Made by a program: the position numbers and the translations under genes
In this document: positions 16,910-28,417 of the stretch, piece after piece
Numbering within the stretch: position 1 is the stretch's first letter
How the letters are laid out: every line of letters starts with the position of its first letter
The notes under the pieces: model-generated
Databases searched by the model: none
The model's input: only the letters and a program-made list of their open reading frames with translations
What the model was told of the DNA's origin: nothing
NCBI GenBank assembly: GCA_963576785.1
Contig: OY756139.1
Location: forward strand, 2,418,001 to 2,482,000
Length of the DNA stretch: 64,000 bases
Reading direction: 5' to 3'
Source of the DNA: Chlorophyllum brunneum
Taxonomy: Eukaryota > Basidiomycota > Agaricomycetes > Agaricales > Agaricaceae

Positions 16910-18328
16910 TTATGGCACTGAAGCAATCCTCTCCTTGCCGCGTTCCCTGAGGTACAGTACGTCCTCGGGATTGCACTGGCCGAGATACGGAAAACGAACA
17001 TCAACAACCCCTAATTCACAACCGCCAACTCGCGATCGGAGCATCCTCGCAAGCAACCCATTCGAGCATTCAATGCATCTCACCAATGCCATATGAGTCA
17101 AACAAGGACACAAAACACCACCCCCAACATCGTTCTCGGCAGTAAGCATGTGAAGTAAATTGTCCGAGACACAAGCGCCGCCTCGCATCTCCCGAACTTC
17201 CAGTGTTTGTAAAGAAGAGTTGTGCTGCAGGCATATTGTCAACTCTGGTTCAGAGATGCCAACGTATTCGAAACGAAGGGTTCGGAGATGGAAAGAAGAC
17301 CTTTTGAGGAAAGACACGAAAGAATCATTGGGCCAAGATGTCTCGACGTTTTTGGTGCTAACGTCGAATCGCACAAGCTTTGGGCATATGAGCAAGTCAA
17401 AGAGCCTAGCGAGGGCGTGGTCGAGACTGAGCTGGCGAATCACTAACGATTGGAGGGCTGGGAGAGGAATAACTTTGGGACCTGACATGGGATCGCGAGC
17501 AGTATGCCCATGTGCTAAACGGGATAATTCGAGGGTTCGTAGATCTCTACATTGAGATAGGATATGATATGTTGTATCCAGGGATGTGTATGTGTTGAGG
17601 ACGAGGGTGGTCAAATTGTGCCAGTCTATGTTAGACTGGAGGAGGAATGAAGCACTTGACGCTCCCGAAACACCCCAGTGATCGTCGTCGCCCCATTCCA
17701 ATTCACGGAGCCGCGGTATTCTGTGGAGAAGAGTGTCAAGATGCTTGATACCAGTTGTATCCCATCCACAGAGCTCTAGCCGCAGGGATTCGAGTTTTGT
17801 GGGGTGAGTGTTCTTAAACAACCCCTGTAAAAAATGCTCGGACCCTGGAAGGACTAACACAGCTTTGTTCCAGCGGCAACAAGAAAATTTTTCATCGAGA
17901 TATTGGAGTATTGGCCGCGCCCTGTGAAGCGCATGGTATGCGTGGGGGTCGTCTCCTTCCACTTTGATGCAGATATTCACATGGTTGGATTTAATGCAAC
18001 GGGACCAAAGTCGCAGAATGGGCAGGGGTAGTGCAGGTTGGCATTGGGAAATTATGATCGAAAACTCGTTCCATAGACGTGAATGAGCCAAGGCAGCCTC
18101 ACGCCATTGTTTGCAAACGCCGAGAAAGAGGAGAGGAGCCTCATCAATGGATATCGGCTGGTAAGGAGCGACACACCACTCGAAGATCTCGCATAGTATC
18201 TCAGGGGGAATGCACTCAATAAGGCCGGACCTGTTCGTCATCTCTAAACCGAAGTTTAGCTCAATATCGCTGGTTGTTAAATCACCTACCTGGAAGGCCG
18301 TCAGATTTGAAGGTTTGACTGACCTCAC
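16910..18328 (-). CDS. F-box protein with leucine-rich region
   Basis: Single open exon of up to 472 residues. The motif IECIPPEILCEIFEWCVAPY, followed by LLFLGVCKQWREAALAHSRLW, is the F-box-like module common in huge Agaricomycete families that present substrates to SCF ubiquitin ligases. The rest has irregular leucine-rich repeats (LESLRLELCGWD, LRELEWGDDD, LRTLELSRLAHG, LQTLEVREMRGG) ending LGVVDVRFPYLGQ. The start is uncertain: Met at 18328, or the later MTNRSGLIECIPPE about 29 residues in, which is more typical. These families expand fast and the target is unknown. Confidence 0.88.
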   Translation of the reverse strand: MRSVKPSNLTAFQVGDLTTSDIELNFGLEMTNRSGLIECIPPEILCEIFEWCVAPYQPISIDEAPLLFLGVCKQWREAALAHSRLWNEFSIIISQCQPALPLPILRLWSRCIKSNHVNICIKVEGDDPHAYHALHRARPILQYLDEKFSCCRWNKAVLVLPGSEHFLQGLFKNTHPTKLESLRLELCGWDTTGIKHLDTLLHRIPRLRELEWGDDDHWGVSGASSASFLLQSNIDWHNLTTLVLNTYTSLDTTYHILSQCRDLRTLELSRLAHGHTARDPMSGPKVIPLPALQSLVIRQLSLDHALARLFDLLICPKLVRFDVSTKNVETSWPNDSFVSFLKRSSFHLRTLRFEYVGISEPELTICLQHNSSLQTLEVREMRGGACVSDNLLHMLTAENDVGGGVLCPCLTHMALVRCIECSNGLLARMLRSRVGGCELGVVDVRFPYLGQCNPEDVLYLRERGKERIASVP

Positions 18329-19639
18329 CAGAAACCGAGTGGGACGAGAGAAAGATGTGTGAGACTTGAGACAGAGGTGGTGGTAGTTTCAGGTCTGGTC
18401 GTCTGTCCTTTTTAATATTTCCTTCTAATTATAGCACCCCTCATACTGAATGGTCCTCTCCCGTGCAGGCAACTAAACTAGAGCTTTCCTTGTGACCGGC
18501 GTCCTGAAATAACGCCCCGGTCTAAGCAATGTTGCAGTGGGTTCGGTTCAAAGGTCCAATTGACAGTAAATGCATCTGCTAGTGGTGAAAGCAACGTGGT
18601 AACGTGGTTTCCCATGCCCATGTTGGCCGAAGGGCTAAAATCACGTATCCAGGGTCATTTTGTCATTTACCGCTAGAATAAAGTCCTACGGAGAGCCGCC
18701 CAGGTAAATAAGAGCGGAGAGATCAAGGGAGAGAGGACAGTTGTGGACGCGAACGCGTGATGACAGGTCACAAGACGATGTACTTGTGGTCACGTGCGCT
18801 AAGCACGCCATAGCACGCCATCGACTGAGTTTGAAGTCGAGGTGGCTGCTTGAAATAAACACATCTTCCTCTTGTGCCTCCATGTTACTTGGCCTCCTCA
18901 CCCCATGGACACCAGCAGCGAAACTTTAGTCGTCATTCACCACTATCGACTGCCTCATGATTGCCCCTTACCATCTGCTTTGACCCTTTTTGGTAATTTC
19001 CTCCCGTACCTCTACGGCACAGCACCAAAACCAGGACGTTTGCCCTCCTGGACCTTTCCCACCTGGATGGGCACCAGGAAATCCTCACGGCCGCCACAAC
19101 TACGACCTCCTATCTTCTCCGTTCAACCCCAAGCCTTCTCGGACGGCTCTACTACGGTTTAACAATCATGGTTCTCACACATTCGGAATTGTGTTTGCAA
19201 CTCCGCACATTCTATCGCGCCTTGTCGGACCTCGTGCCGCGCAAGTCGTACGACGTGGCTCTTCGTGATTCGTTCGGACCTTTGCCGCATTGCGACAACC
19301 CCAATTCTTCGTTTTTACTCCCGTAATGATCCCCTCTACCGGGAGCCGTCAACGACAATTGGCCATTCCCAGCTTGGTGAAACGTATTTCCACTCGTCAC
19401 CTGTCTTCATATCTGCCTTCATATCCCTCGCAAGTGGCTCTCAGAATTCTTCTTTGATCGTTCCCATTATGCAAATAAGTTAAACCTGGGTTTCCTACGG
19501 ATGTCTGTGCTATTATCAAATGAGGGTTACATTCTGTGTTGATCTATCTATTTGTACGTGTAAACTAGCTCGTCAATCAATTCATTTTTTACTATAAAAC
19601 CCCCCATTACCGAGCCCTGCCTTCAGGCGAACATCGTCA
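18329..19639. other. Long intergenic region, possible small unassigned gene
   Basis: About 1.3 kb between the divergent F-box and EgtB-like genes. On the plus strand, 18870-19270 holds overlapping open frames with proline-rich reading (PPGPFPPGWAPGNPHG, about 19037-19085) that might be an intron-containing small gene, but no domain or secure splice set is visible. The last 100 bases are the promoter of the next gene. Confidence 0.35.
19593..19599 (+). promoter_or_regulatory. TATA box of the EgtB-like gene
   Basis: Sequence TATAAAA, 41 bases before ATG 19640, in an otherwise T-rich leader. Position and sequence fit a core promoter, with a very short 5' leader implied. Confidence 0.45.
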
Positions 19640-21886
19640 ATGGATTTCTTGAGCTCTTCTTCATCCTCTACCTCTAGCTCTGGACACGTAACGCCCAGCT
19701 CCCGAGCTACTTCACCGTCTTCGGACAAGGCAGACTGTATCCCCCTTCCCACAACTTACATCTATGCTGCAAATGCCACTCCCGACTTTTTGAAGGCTGC
19801 CTTTGACAAGCACGTCAACTCGGAGGGGGTGCAAGTTCTTGGGACTGTCTTTGACAATGGAGACGGCCCCATGAGTGTCGACGACCCTCACTGGCGTGTG
19901 GAAGGGCTTGCAGGGCTCACATACCACGTCTCATCCTTCCCTCTCGCCTCCCAACTTTTATCTTCCGTAAGTCCCAGGTTTCTCCAACTATCTAATACTC
20001 AAATACATTCCCAGCCTCCCGACGACTCTCCATCCACTGAACTTCCACAAGCAAACCATCTCTTAAAACTCAGTCTGGCATCCCTTCGTTCCGTCCTCGC
20101 TCTACCTTTCAATTCGAATAAATCCACCCTGTACATCGTTGAACACCCCAACTATACATTTCGTCCACTCTCCCAAACGCCTGGCTTCCAAATCCCAGCA
20201 CACTTGGCCACCGTGTCCAGTGAGAGAGAACAACAGCCCCTACCAGGCAATATCCCAACCTTGGAAGAATGGGACAGGCTATGGGCTGCTTGGGACATGG
20301 TCACTCTACAGATGATCCCACATGATATGCTGCATCAGAAACCGATTGATTTAAGACACAAGTGCCTTTTCTACATCGGTCATATCCCGACGTGAGTCTT
20401 GTCCACCAGAGCGTAGAGCATGGGAAACAGGGAGCTGATGTTTGGCATTATAGCTTCCTGGATATGCTTTTGCACAAGTCGGTTGGCGGTGGGGCTACCG
20501 AGCCTGCGTACTTTTGGAAAATCTTCGAGGTACTTATGCATGTCAGTGTACCCGAGACCATTCTTCTGACCACTGGGCAGAGGGGAATCGATCCCCACGT
20601 CGATGATCCCGACCATTGTCATGTAAGCCACATTTCCACCTTCATAGCCCCACCGGACTGACCCCTCTCAGAACCACTCCGAGGTACCGGAGAAAGACGA
20701 GGACTGGCCAACCCTTGAAACTATCGTAGACTTCCGCAACGCCGTCCGCCGACGCCTGAGGAATCTTTACCATGATCTAGGAACCGGCGAACGAACCCTT
20801 ACACGCAACATCGCACGTACTCTCGTCATGACCCACGAACACGAGGGATGGCATATTGAGGTTAGTCACACTTTGCACTCCATCGCACCCGACAACCCAA
20901 CTAACTTTGCAACCTACAGACCCTTCTCTACATGCTTCTCCAACGCGCAGGATCCGGTACCCGCCCTCCATTCGGGTTCATGCAACCCCCTTGGCACATC
21001 CTCTCTTCTCAGTGGTCGCGTACACCACTCCCACGAACTCCAACCGTAACCCTTGGTCCATGTAACCTTAGCCTAGGCCATAATGACTCTGAAGCCCTCG
21101 ACGAACAACCCTCTCATCAGCATGATGTTCACAACCACGTCTTCGGCTGGGACAATGAATCACCAGCACATGTGGTCAACGTCAAGCAGTTCAAGGCTGA
21201 CTGGCGACCGGTTACGAACGGCGAATTCAAGGAGTTTATGGAAGGGAAGGGTTACGGTATTGTTGAGACACCAAAGAGCTGGATTGAGGAAGATGGCGAA
21301 TATAAAGTACGGACGATGTTCGGTCCAGTCCCCCTCACTGTCGCAGTGGCATGGCCTGTTCTCACCTCGTACGATGACCTTGCATACTATGCGAAGTGTA
21401 AAGGTGGTCGACTACCGACAGAGCCTGAACTCCGCCTGTTCTTGGATATATATGATGTCGGATACGAAGGTGGCGCCAACGTCGCCTTCAGACACTGGCA
21501 TCCTATCCCGTGAGTATCCTTATAGATCTCCGTCGTGCACCCTAACCAACAAGAGCTACAGAGCAACTACTGGTTGCGGGAACGGTGGCAAGGGGTCTAA
21601 CGGTGGCATTTGGGAGTGGACGTCAACACTGCTTGACGGACACGACGACCTCGCGCCAACGAATCTCTTCACTGGATATTCGACAGACTTCTTTGATACC
21701 AAACACCAAGTTATTGTAAGTCTTCGCGACCGGCTTCTGCTCGGGGTTTCACTAACATCGGTGTACTAGCTTGGTGCTTCATATGCCACAATACCCAGAC
21801 TCGCAGGCCGTCGGACGGTTCGAAACTTCTACCAACATAATTACCCATACCCGTGGGTTGGAGCCCGTGTCGTCTACGATGTGTAA
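19640..21886 (+). CDS. EgtB-like sulfoxide-synthase family protein (DinB + FGE-sulfatase)
   Basis: Contains the DinB-like metal-binding domain followed by the formylglycine-generating-enzyme-like domain found in EgtB and in the C-terminal half of fungal Egt1, non-haem iron enzymes that add cysteine to hercynine in ergothioneine synthesis. Start at 19640 (MDFLSSSSSSTSS). The DinB part begins near WDRLWAAWDMVTLQMIP and carries LDMLLHKSV and the histidine motif MTHEHEGWHIETLLYML (about 20830-20940), comparable to the iron ligands of EgtB. The FGE-like part includes FGWDNESPAHVVNVKQFKAD, GGRLPTEPELRLF and ends NYPYPWVGARVVYDV. The usual N-terminal histidine methyltransferase domain of Egt1 is absent: only about 200 residues precede the DinB domain and I see no SAM motif there. 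Function could therefore be a partner of another methyltransferase or a different sulfur reaction. About six introns. Confidence 0.82.
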
Positions 21887-21956
21887 TAATGTATTAGCAC
21901 CATCTCATGCATAGCCCGTTGTCATACGACCCCAGACATTATATAGTGTGTTGTGT

Positions 21957-23096
21957 TCATTCGGTCTCAAGTAAGAGACGCCACATGCCAAAAAGGACGT
22001 TGGCTAGAAAACCGATCACCAAGCCCATCTGCATTCGACGCCTGTGAAAGATGGTCATATTTTGTCAAGTGTAGCCAAGTGGATGGTTAACTTACGAGAA
22101 TATAACGTTTCCTGTCGAGTCGGTCTCACTGCCATCCTCCCAAAACACTGCAGATTTTAGGCTCTTCATGAAAAAGAACGGTATTATGGGGAAGAAGAAG
22201 CCAATCATGGTGCCCTGGAGTACAGCAGAGCTAGTAGACGAGGATGGCTGAGAAAGGGCAGCGCTTCCCGCACTGTCCATCGAGTCTATCCACTGTTCTT
22301 CTAGTGCTCGATAGTGCTCATCATCTGCCGAGCTGAATTAGATATAGAAGATTGGCACGGGAGTATGTGGGTCGCACATTCTTCCTCGGTTTCAAACTCC
22401 ATGTCTAGGTAATTCGAGCTTGACTGGCTGTGAAATTGCCGTCGTATATCAGCAATGTCCGCATCCGAAAAGCCCGCAACGGCGAGCCTGTCGAACCCTC
22501 GCACTGGCTTAAGTTGTGTTGCCTACCAAAGTGAATGAATTAGTTGGAGTCGAGTTCAGCTGAATGTGGTATATTATACCAGAAACGTACCTGTTCCTTC
22601 TCATCTTCACCCGATTCCCCTTTCTCCATCTTCGGTCCAACGGAGCAGTGCACCCAGGTTGTCGCTGCTTTGTCTGGAGCTTCCATAGTATCCATGTTGG
22701 CTCGTTGCTGCCTCTCTTCCAGTGACAATAACCACGCATGGAGGAAAGTCCCGTCCGTTAATAATCGGCCAGATTGAATGAGTCGCAACCGCCTTTCCAC
22801 AAGCTCGGGACGAGCCTCGCGAATCTGGGAAACAAGACATGGATGGTTGGATTGATTCAGAGGAGCTCAGGAGCTAGTATGATATGTACCTTGCGCTTCA
22901 CATCCCTTACTGAATCCTGCTTCTCAACCGTGACTGTAAGGTCAGGGAACCCTTCAGTGAACCGGATAACTAAACCGCGCGACGACTGCTCCTCCGCTGC
23001 AGGTGCAGGATGTGCTGACGTGTTGACGCCTCTATCGGGATGTCCTGTAGCACGTTGTTTTCCTTTCGCTTTTTCGCTAAGAGAGTATGATGCCAT
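21957..23096 (-). CDS. DSC3: DSC E3 ubiquitin ligase complex subunit 3
   Basis: Dsc3 belongs to the Golgi/endosome DSC ubiquitin ligase that cleaves the sterol-regulated factor Sre1 and clears misplaced membrane proteins. I chose ATG 23096 (MASYSLSEKAKGKQRA), which opens like other fungal Dsc3 proteins, over a frame-internal ATG 21 bases upstream. A ubiquitin-like domain follows (LVIRFTEGFPDLTVTVEKQD, SVRDVKRKIREARP, RLRLIQSGRLLTDG). After a linker come GFDRLAVAGFSDADIADIRR and the C-terminal two-span membrane region (GTMIGFFFPIIPFFFMKSL; MGLVIGFLANVLFGMWRLLL). Four introns. It converges on the EgtB-like gene with only 70 bases between stop codons. The domain order matches the DUF2407 family end to end. 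Confidence 0.88.
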
Positions 23097-23658
23097 AAGA
23101 CCACGAAAGACTAGCAAAGATGCCCAGGTAGAGAAGGGAGGTCAGAGTGTGTATGCCACTTCTGACGCTGTGCTGGTTACATAACCACATTATTTGTCAA
23201 TCATGACATCTTAGGCAACTTGAACATAGGGAACCGAAGGCAATATGAGCACAAGCTGCAAGACGTTGTGTCTATCTAATAATTCAAAGCGGAATTCGTT
23301 CCTTCACCAAGGTCTATTTCAGTTGTTCCGACTCTCAAGGTCTTGAGGGCATGCTCGCGAAAACACATCGTGCATGGGCATAACTCGACTGCTAGTGAGG
23401 AGGACTGTCGCACCATGACGCACAACGGAAATATGTAGGGTAGAGTAAGGCCACGTTAACGCGACAGGGAATGTCTCAGCATTTTAAGTCCCAGCGCGGG
23501 AACGACTTCGGGCCGCCGCTCTCAGCCAAAGACAGTAGGAAAAAGCCAGTGCTTGGATTCACATCTAAGCAGCGCAAATTGTGAAATCAAAAGAGAAGTC
23601 GAATTATCGTTACATCGTATTCCATTATTGCACCAAAGTGCTTAATATCAAGTAGGTG
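23097..23658. other. Intergenic, no gene seen
   Basis: About 560 bases between the DSC3 start and the 3' end of the nucleoside transporter. It must hold the DSC3 promoter; no open frame or RNA signal stands out. Confidence 0.5.
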
Positions 23659-26018
23659 CTAGACAAGCATGCCACTTCAAGATGAGTCAATACCGGGATA
23701 TCCTAGGAGAAAGCAGGACAACTTACACAATGCCAGCAGTTTGGAGCGTCGACAGGAAACCACAAACCATAGCGGAAAGCGCGATTCGAGCGATGACTTT
23801 TCCACGAGAAGGAGCAAGGGCACCAAGCACACCGATCTGAATGCCAAGAGATCCAAGGTTGGCAAAACCACAAAGGCCGTACGAGGCGATGGTATAAGCG
23901 CGAGGGCTCAAAGGTGCAGAACCTGTAGTGATGTCCCGGAGATCAAGATAAGCGGCGAACTCGTTGGCGATGAGTTTCGTGGCAAGGAGCCGAGCGACAC
24001 GCAAGATTTCTGCACGAGGAACGCTAAGTAGGAAGGTGATGGGATAGAAAATGTATCCGATGATGAGTTCGAGAGTGAGATGGTGGATGCCAAATCCTCG
24101 TCCAATCCAGGTCAAGAGACCATTGATACTGACAATTCAAAGATTAGCTGTAGGGTCGTTCTGAGAAGAAATGCACATACGCTGCGACGAGGGACAACAC
24201 AGTCAACACATTGGTCCTTATCCTTGTTCAGCATTCATTGCCTATTATCATAAGAAGGCACTCACAGTATCTGGCCAGCAACGATAAGACCGAAGACAGC
24301 ACCCTGGCTGAACGCATGAAGTGCATTTGCCTTTTCTCTAAACAGTCAGTCACAACGTTATGGTAAGATAAATTTACAGACCGGCTGCTTGCCCTTCTGC
24401 TCTCCACGGTCGACGGTGACACGACCACGAGTCACAGGCTCCTCAAGTTCGGGATAGCGCATTTTGCTGATAGCGATCGAAGCAGGGATACTCATGACCG
24501 AAGAGGTGACCAAATTTTGGGGAGGAACACCAAGTCCGATATAAGCTGTCAGCACAGAGCCGGCTATGGTAGAGAACCCAGAGGTCATAGTCAAATCTAA
24601 ATGCCCTTTCAGTGATCTTATCGAAATTGCGCGGACAGACGTTACGGACGGAGTTCAGACGCGGTCATCACTAGCCGGATGATCAGTAATTGCATAACCA
24701 TTGTCCAGAGCGCACGTACGGTCAACGTAGGGCCTGACAAGACAAGCAGACTCTCCTAATCACGGTTGTCAACAGAAGTAACCTCACGTATTTTGCCAGA
24801 ATGACCTTGTCCAATCCAGGGGGAAGCAGCAGCTACGACAGCTTCGGCACCAGAGACGCCCATAAGTTTGAAGAAGAACCAGGCACTTGAAGGGGTTGGG
24901 AGTGCGAAGCATCAGAACGGAAGGCAGACTCACAAATACTTGATGATCCATTGCATGACACCCAAGTAGTACATCATCTGGACGAAGGCGACGAAGAAGA
25001 TGATCGAACCAAGCTATACAGGTCATTGAGTTTTGGGGCATCCACTATACTGAATTATTTGCATACTGTGTTGACAAAGAACCAGTGTTTGGCAGTGACG
25101 TCTGGGTCGAAGAAGAAACCGGAACCAGCATTGGCTTGTTCCAAGAAATCGGCAGCGAGAGTCGCTATCCATTTGAAAATGGAGAAACCAGCATCAGTCT
25201 TCAACACGAATAGCGCGATAGCCTGTTGAAGGAAAAGGCCAACAACAACGGTAGGCCTTATCAAACATCAATATAGGCTCAGCTAGAAGAGAAAGATGAC
25301 AAACCAAGGGATATGGCTCCTGTTACCGGAGGTAAGCCAGAAACCACATTGGAAAACAAAAAGACCGAGGACTGAGATTGCGCGATCGCCGTATGTGGTA
25401 TTCTATGGGATAAAGGTCTAGCAAGGCAAAGCTGTTTGCTTTATTGACACTTACGTCCTGGAGAGGGAAGCCGAAAGCGGAACCAAAGACAATGCCAAGC
25501 AAACATAACCATCCGAGACCGAGGCGTACCCGATAAGGGAGTTTATAGAACGGGCGTTGGACTGTGGGTTCCCATATAGCACTGACAGGTTTCGTGACCA
25601 CGGAGTTGGGGATGAAGCGGAATGCGATAATGCTGAGCCTCCGTTAGAAATGACACGTAGCAGGAGGAATTGAATGTACCAGATGAACGCCCAAGCAAAG
25701 AGCGTTTGAACAACCCTGGTTCGCTGAGCAACGGCAAATCGGTAAGAGGAAAGTTACAGACACACACCATCGATGCCGGGTGGCTGTCAACACGGTCGCA
25801 CTGATCCACCAACCCAGAATCACTGCTGCGACACCAAACAAAATATACGGTCTAAATCTGCTGTAGAAAGTCGGGGGCTTCTTTCCTTCGGCGTCGAATG
25901 TGGTGTCGAGTGCCTCAGGACTGCTGATGCCCGGCTTCTCGTAAGAAGAGGAACGACTTCGACGCCCCAATTCGGCCTTTTGTTCGGCGTCTGCAATGCG
26001 TGCACCTGCTGCTGCCAT
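23659..26018 (-). CDS. Concentrative nucleoside transporter (CNT/SLC28 family)
   Basis: Proton- or sodium-coupled uptake of nucleosides across the plasma membrane. ATG 26018 gives [18 protein letters not shown] and a hydrophilic, Ser-rich N-terminus, then about ten or more hydrophobic segments. CNT signature regions are present: [26 protein letters not shown] (about 24650-24830), [20 protein letters not shown] followed by [16 protein letters not shown] (about 23960), and [17 protein letters not shown] (about 23830-23890). These include the QGE and NEF motifs that bind nucleoside in structurally known CNTs. The last exon encodes only a few residues (GMLV) before TAG at 23659. About ten introns. 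Family assignment is firm; substrate preference is not visible. Confidence 0.92.
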
Positions 26019-27092
26019 GGTTCTGGGGGTGTTGGGACCGAGAGTCAGGGAGGGGCCAGCGACTAGGAGTAGGGAATGAAGGTAGGAGGGCGTTCGCAGG
26101 GACCCACCAAGCCAAGAACTGGACTATGAATGAGCTTCCATGATAATAAGCTGTCGGTGGCTCTGGTGTCCACATGGTCCCATCAAAGACTCTCCTACCG
26201 GCGACCGCCTGGAGTAACATTTTCAGGGCCAATAAGAAGCCCGGTGCCGTTCATGTTGGACGCAATCTCGTGACACCATGATGGAGATTCCAGCGTGAGC
26301 TTTGCTTGTCCCAACAGCCCATCCAGTGTCCCATAGTCAATGGCCGTCACCGCCAAGCGCAAAAGGGCCTGCAAACATTGATGCGTACAGAAATTGAGCG
26401 GAGACTTAATGGGGCCTTGTGATCTCTACAGACATCGGCAGGTTGTCTGACTGTCAATTTGCTTGTGAATGTCCACATGGGACCCGGGCACACGACAGCG
26501 ACTTCTCCAAGAGTGCAATACCTTCCCAAAAATACAATATTCAGCTTTTTGGTCCCAAGCGGTGCACGGAGCTTGATCCCCAGCGAGATGTGTATTGAGA
26601 TTATGCTGGGCTCGGAGAGGCTGGCTAATGAAAGTGACCTCAGGGAACTGTCCGGCATTTAATGTTCAATTGTGGTAAGGCCGTGGATATATGATGGTGA
26701 ACGGGGTCGCAGACCCTTGCAAGCAACTCTGATATCCACTGACACAACAGGCGCTCCATTTAAAGTCTACTTCGTCAGTCCGATCCGACGGGCTATTGCT
26801 GCCTACCTGTCTTAAAGCATTCGAACTGTTCGGCCGCGGTCGCATAGAACAGGCGATGATTCGGGCGTTAGTATCACCATGGAATCGGGACTAAAAACAC
26901 CACTCATCCAACCCAAACCCTAGCAGTCTGGAAATAATCGGTTTACACCCATGAATGCTATCCACTCAAACTCCCTCCCCAGGCACCATGTGCCTTAAGT
27001 CAATTGTGAATCAACAACACAACATTGAAGGTGATTTCGGGGCTATCCTAGAGGGGCGGGGGAAGCTTGACCCCGGGACACAAATCAATTTC
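26019..27092. other. Intergenic, no gene seen
   Basis: About 1.07 kb upstream of the transporter and downstream of the carbonic anhydrase. Only short, motif-free frames. It should hold the transporter promoter and the carbonic anhydrase 3' UTR. Confidence 0.5.
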
Positions 27093-28417
27093 TCATGGTG
27101 CCAAAAGTACAACCGAAAAGACAGGATCACGCCTATTTCTTGGTTTGGGAGGGAGCCGAGACCGTGACAGTCCTGGTGATCTTGCCCTTGTGGATACCAG
27201 GCACAAGGGCCCGTGCCAGTTCTTTGCAGCTTGAACAACCGAGAAAGGGATATCCGGAATCGTCTTTCCCCGTGGACCGAATGAAACACGAAGGTTTTTC
27301 ACCTCACCATTTGAGTCGTCGTAGACCAAGCCATGGACAAAGACCTCGAACTCCTCTTGCTCGTTCTTCTGGAATGACTTCTTCTTGTACGCCTGAGGTC
27401 GCTTGAGCATGCCCAAACCTGGGTGGAAGCAAGGACTTACGGTTGCCAGGACGCTTTGCTTTTTTATTCTCTCCACGCTCTGTTTCACATTCTCTTCGAC
27501 AAGGGCCTTGAAGCCAGCTTGGAAGGGTAACGCTCAGCACTCATTTCTCTGTGTCCTTAGAGAAACTCACGATTATCGGCTTTCGGAGTTGCGGTGACCA
27601 TGTTCTTCTTATTTCTCTGCGGCTTCCTGAGATCTCGCAGGACATTTATCTCCTTCCTATATTGCGGACTATGTCAAAGCTCGACCAATTCCCCGATAAT
27701 AACATACGGTTGCACCAACCTCTTTGAATGCACAAAGATATCGATGATCGGCTTGACCCATTTCTGCATTGACGTCGTTGGCTTGTGGGAAGAAGTGATA
27801 GCAGTCTGGACACCCTTGCAACCATCGTGTCCAAGAACGAGGACATGTTTGACCTTTAGATCTTGGATGGCATAAGCTAAGGCTGACTGCCTGAGGCCAT
27901 ATCAACAGACTGAGGAGGGCTAGCCATCAAGCAAACCCACGTCGCAAGATCCTTCTCAGAGTACTGATTTCCGATATTATTCTGGGATACGATGGATCCG
28001 GCAGGGGCATTGAAAATAGCACCCGAGCTTATTCTGAAAGACATACAGCCATCAACATTACGCGTGATGATCTAGTCGAACACTTAGATACCTGTTATCC
28101 GAGCATCCGAGGAACATGAAAGCAGGTGCTACATAACGCGCATTGAGTACTACAGTTTCCCGTAACATCGAGCACCACTTACTCGTTGAAGTGAAGTTGC
28201 TTGCAGTAACTTTGGTAGTCGACCTGGATTTCGTGTTTCCATCAAACAAAGCCTTCATGTCCGTAAAGTTATGAAGAACATTAATTGGATGTGTAGGTCC
28301 AGGTGTCGCGGACGTCGTAGAGCTCGATGGGGTCGAGTGCACTGAAGTACTCTGAGATGCAGCTCCGTATATGGCAGAGGCAGATAACAAAGCAATGAAG
28401 CGTTTTGCAGTGATCAT
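27093..28417 (-). CDS. Secreted beta-class carbonic anhydrase, probable 3' frameshift
   Basis: Zinc enzyme interconverting CO2 and bicarbonate. The start at 28417 gives a signal-peptide-like N-terminus (MITAKRFIALLSASAIYGAA) and a Ser/Thr-rich linker, so it likely enters the secretory route. Beta-class motifs are intact: the zinc Cys and Asp-Arg dyad in FMFLGCSDNR (about 28100), AIFNAPAGSIVSQNNIGNQY, and the His-x-x-Cys pair in LVLGHDGCKGV (about 27820). The C-terminal strand reads VFVHGLVYDDSNGEVKNLRV, then IPFSVVQAAK. There the frame runs on into an unlikely tail (NWHGPLCLV...) to 27093, while the next frame gives ELARALVPGIHKGKITRTVT and stops at 27133. One missing base near 27220 would explain this. 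Most beta-CAs are cytosolic or mitochondrial; secreted ones are less common. Confidence 0.85.
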
